From assembly GCA_001648575.1 (NCBI GenBank), contig LQXN01000055.1, forward strand, positions 62,001 through 126,000: a stretch of 64,000 nucleotides of DNA, in the 5' to 3' direction. Below are positions 63,101 to 64,000 of this stretch, piece after piece (positions within the stretch are counted from its first letter, which is position 1; every line of letters starts with the position of its first letter). This stretch comes from Sutcliffiella horikoshii DSM 8719 (GTDB lineage: Bacteria > Bacillota > Bacilli > Bacillales > Bacillaceae_I). The notes beneath the pieces are model-generated. The model ran no database searches, was not told the DNA's origin, and saw nothing but the letters and a program-made list of their open reading frames with translations. A program made the translations under genes and the position numbers.

Positions 63101-64000
63101 TTAAGCGTTCGCTTGCTCTTTCAACGCATCTGCTTTATCTGTTTGCTCCCAAGGAAGATCCAGATCATTACGTCCGAAGTGGCCGTATGCAGCAGTTTGT
63201 TTGTAGATAGGACGACGAAGGTCTAGCATTTTGATGATTCCTGCTGGACGAAGGTCGAAATTGTTGCGAACCAATTCCACTAATTTCTCTTCAGAAACTT
63301 TACCAGTTCCGAAAGTATCAACTGCGATGGATACTGGTTGTGCAACTCCGATCGCGTAAGCCAATTGAACTTCACACTTGTCGGCAAGTCCGCTAGCTAC
63401 GATGTTTTTAGCCACATAACGTGCAGCATAAGCACCAGAGCGGTCTACTTTCGTTGCATCTTTACCGGAGAAAGCTCCGCCACCGTGGCGAGCGTATCCA
63501 CCGTAAGTGTCAACGATGATCTTACGTCCAGTAAGACCTGCATCCCCTTGTGGTCCACCGATTACGAAACGGCCAGTCGGGTTGATGAAGTATTTTGTGT
63601 TCTCGTCGATCAATTCAGCAGGAACTACCGGCTTGATCACGAATTCCTTAATGTTGCGTTGAATGCGCTCCAAGGAAACCTCTGGGTGATGCTGTGTGGA
63701 GATTACGATTGTATCAACACGAACGGGTTGATTGTTCTCATCATATTCCACTGTCACTTGTGTTTTTCCGTCTGGACGTAAGTAAGGAAGAACTTCATCT
63801 TTTCTTACTTCAGTTAAACGACGAGAAAGTTTGTGCGCCAGCGAGATAGGTAGTGGCATTAATTCTTTTGTTTCATTACAAGCAAACCCGAACATAAGAC
63901 CTTGGTCCCCTGCTCCGATTGCATCGATTTCTGCATCTGACATTTGACCTTCACGAGCTTCTAATGCTTGGTCAACACCCATTGCGATGTCAGCTGACTG
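63101..64000 (-). CDS. metK: S-adenosylmethionine synthetase, 3' part
   Basis: Makes SAM from methionine and ATP. The C-terminal 299 residues are in the window; the frame continues past 64000, so the start and any SAM riboswitch lie outside. [50 protein letters not shown] and GHFGR are the MetK motifs. Convergent with the ABC-F gene across a shared terminator. Confidence 0.97.
   Translation of the reverse strand, partial: QSADIAMGVDQALEAREGQMSDAEIDAIGAGDQGLMFGFACNETKELMPLPISLAHKLSRRLTEVRKDEVLPYLRPDGKTQVTVEYDENNQPVRVDTIVISTQHHPEVSLERIQRNIKEFVIKPVVPAELIDENTKYFINPTGRFVIGGPQGDAGLTGRKIIVDTYGGYARHGGGAFSGKDATKVDRSGAYAARYVAKNIVASGLADKCEVQLAYAIGVAQPVSIAVDTFGTGKVSEEKLVELVRNNFDLRPAGIIKMLDLRRPIYKQTAAYGHFGRNDLDLPWEQTDKADALKEQANA

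Overview
The window is chromosomal DNA of an endospore-forming member of the Bacillaceae. The evidence is gene content and order: ytoQ, ytoP, ytzB, ytnP, trmB, ytzH, ytmP, amyX, (ytlQ), ytlP, ytkP on the left, then ytjP/pepV, ythQP, ytzE, ytzG, murJ/ytgP, ytfP, ytwF, leuS, and on the right ytzC, ytqA, ytqB, ytpB, ytpA, ytoA and metK. I remember this order from Bacillus subtilis; no database was consulted. G-rich Shine-Dalgarno sequences, frequent TTG/GTG starts, a leuS T-box and a Cse60-type sporulation gene all fit.

Layout. 0.2-28 kb is mostly core genes: an M42 peptidase, a YtnP lactonase, tRNA methylase, pullulanase, a CidA/LrgB pair, YtkP, a MFS permease, dipeptidase, an Ecs-like ABC pair, pseudouridine synthase, MurJ, a flavoprotein, rhodanese and LeuRS behind a T-box. 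Two genes too short for routine calling (a 40-aa membrane protein and a Cse60-like protein) lie at 22.0-22.5 kb.

28.1-53.7 kb looks like accessory material inserted between leuS and ytzC. (1) 28.1-31.9 kb: a 3-hydroxybutyrate dehydrogenase and GntP-family permease with a textbook sigma-54 promoter, a cre-like site, an upstream dyad and an adjacent PAS/AAA+/Fis sigma-54 activator. (2) 32.0-33.8 kb: a dihydroorotate-dehydrogenase-like domain fused to a duplicated membrane domain. (3) 33.8-34.7 kb: about 16.5 tandem copies of a 52-bp unit. (4) 34.8-42.3 kb: a complete gas-vesicle cluster in the order A-P-Q-B-R-N-F-G-L-S-K-J-T-U-U on the minus strand, with two GvpU paralogues. (5) 42.6-45.4 kb: a VOC protein and htpG, the latter with a perfect CIRCE operator. 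(6) 45.4-52.4 kb: a TAXI-type TRAP transporter plus a DctS-DctR-DctB dicarboxylate sensing set. (7) 52.4-53.7 kb: a MFS permease.

53.9-64 kb returns to core order: ytzC, ytqAB, ytpB/ytpA, ytoA, then a PAP2 phosphatase, a GT4 glycosyltransferase, an ABC-F protein behind a leader peptide and attenuator, and the 3' part of metK (its start lies beyond the window).

The region is rich in small repeats: a 184-bp MITE-like family (two full and two partial copies), a GC-rich structured element of about 210-250 bp (two copies), and tandem arrays with periods of 52, 33/34 and 21 bp (twice). The signals I rate highest are the ABC-F leader/attenuator, the shared coiled-coil and polyampholyte tails of GvpT/GvpU1, the 52-bp array, and the fused DHOD-like membrane protein.
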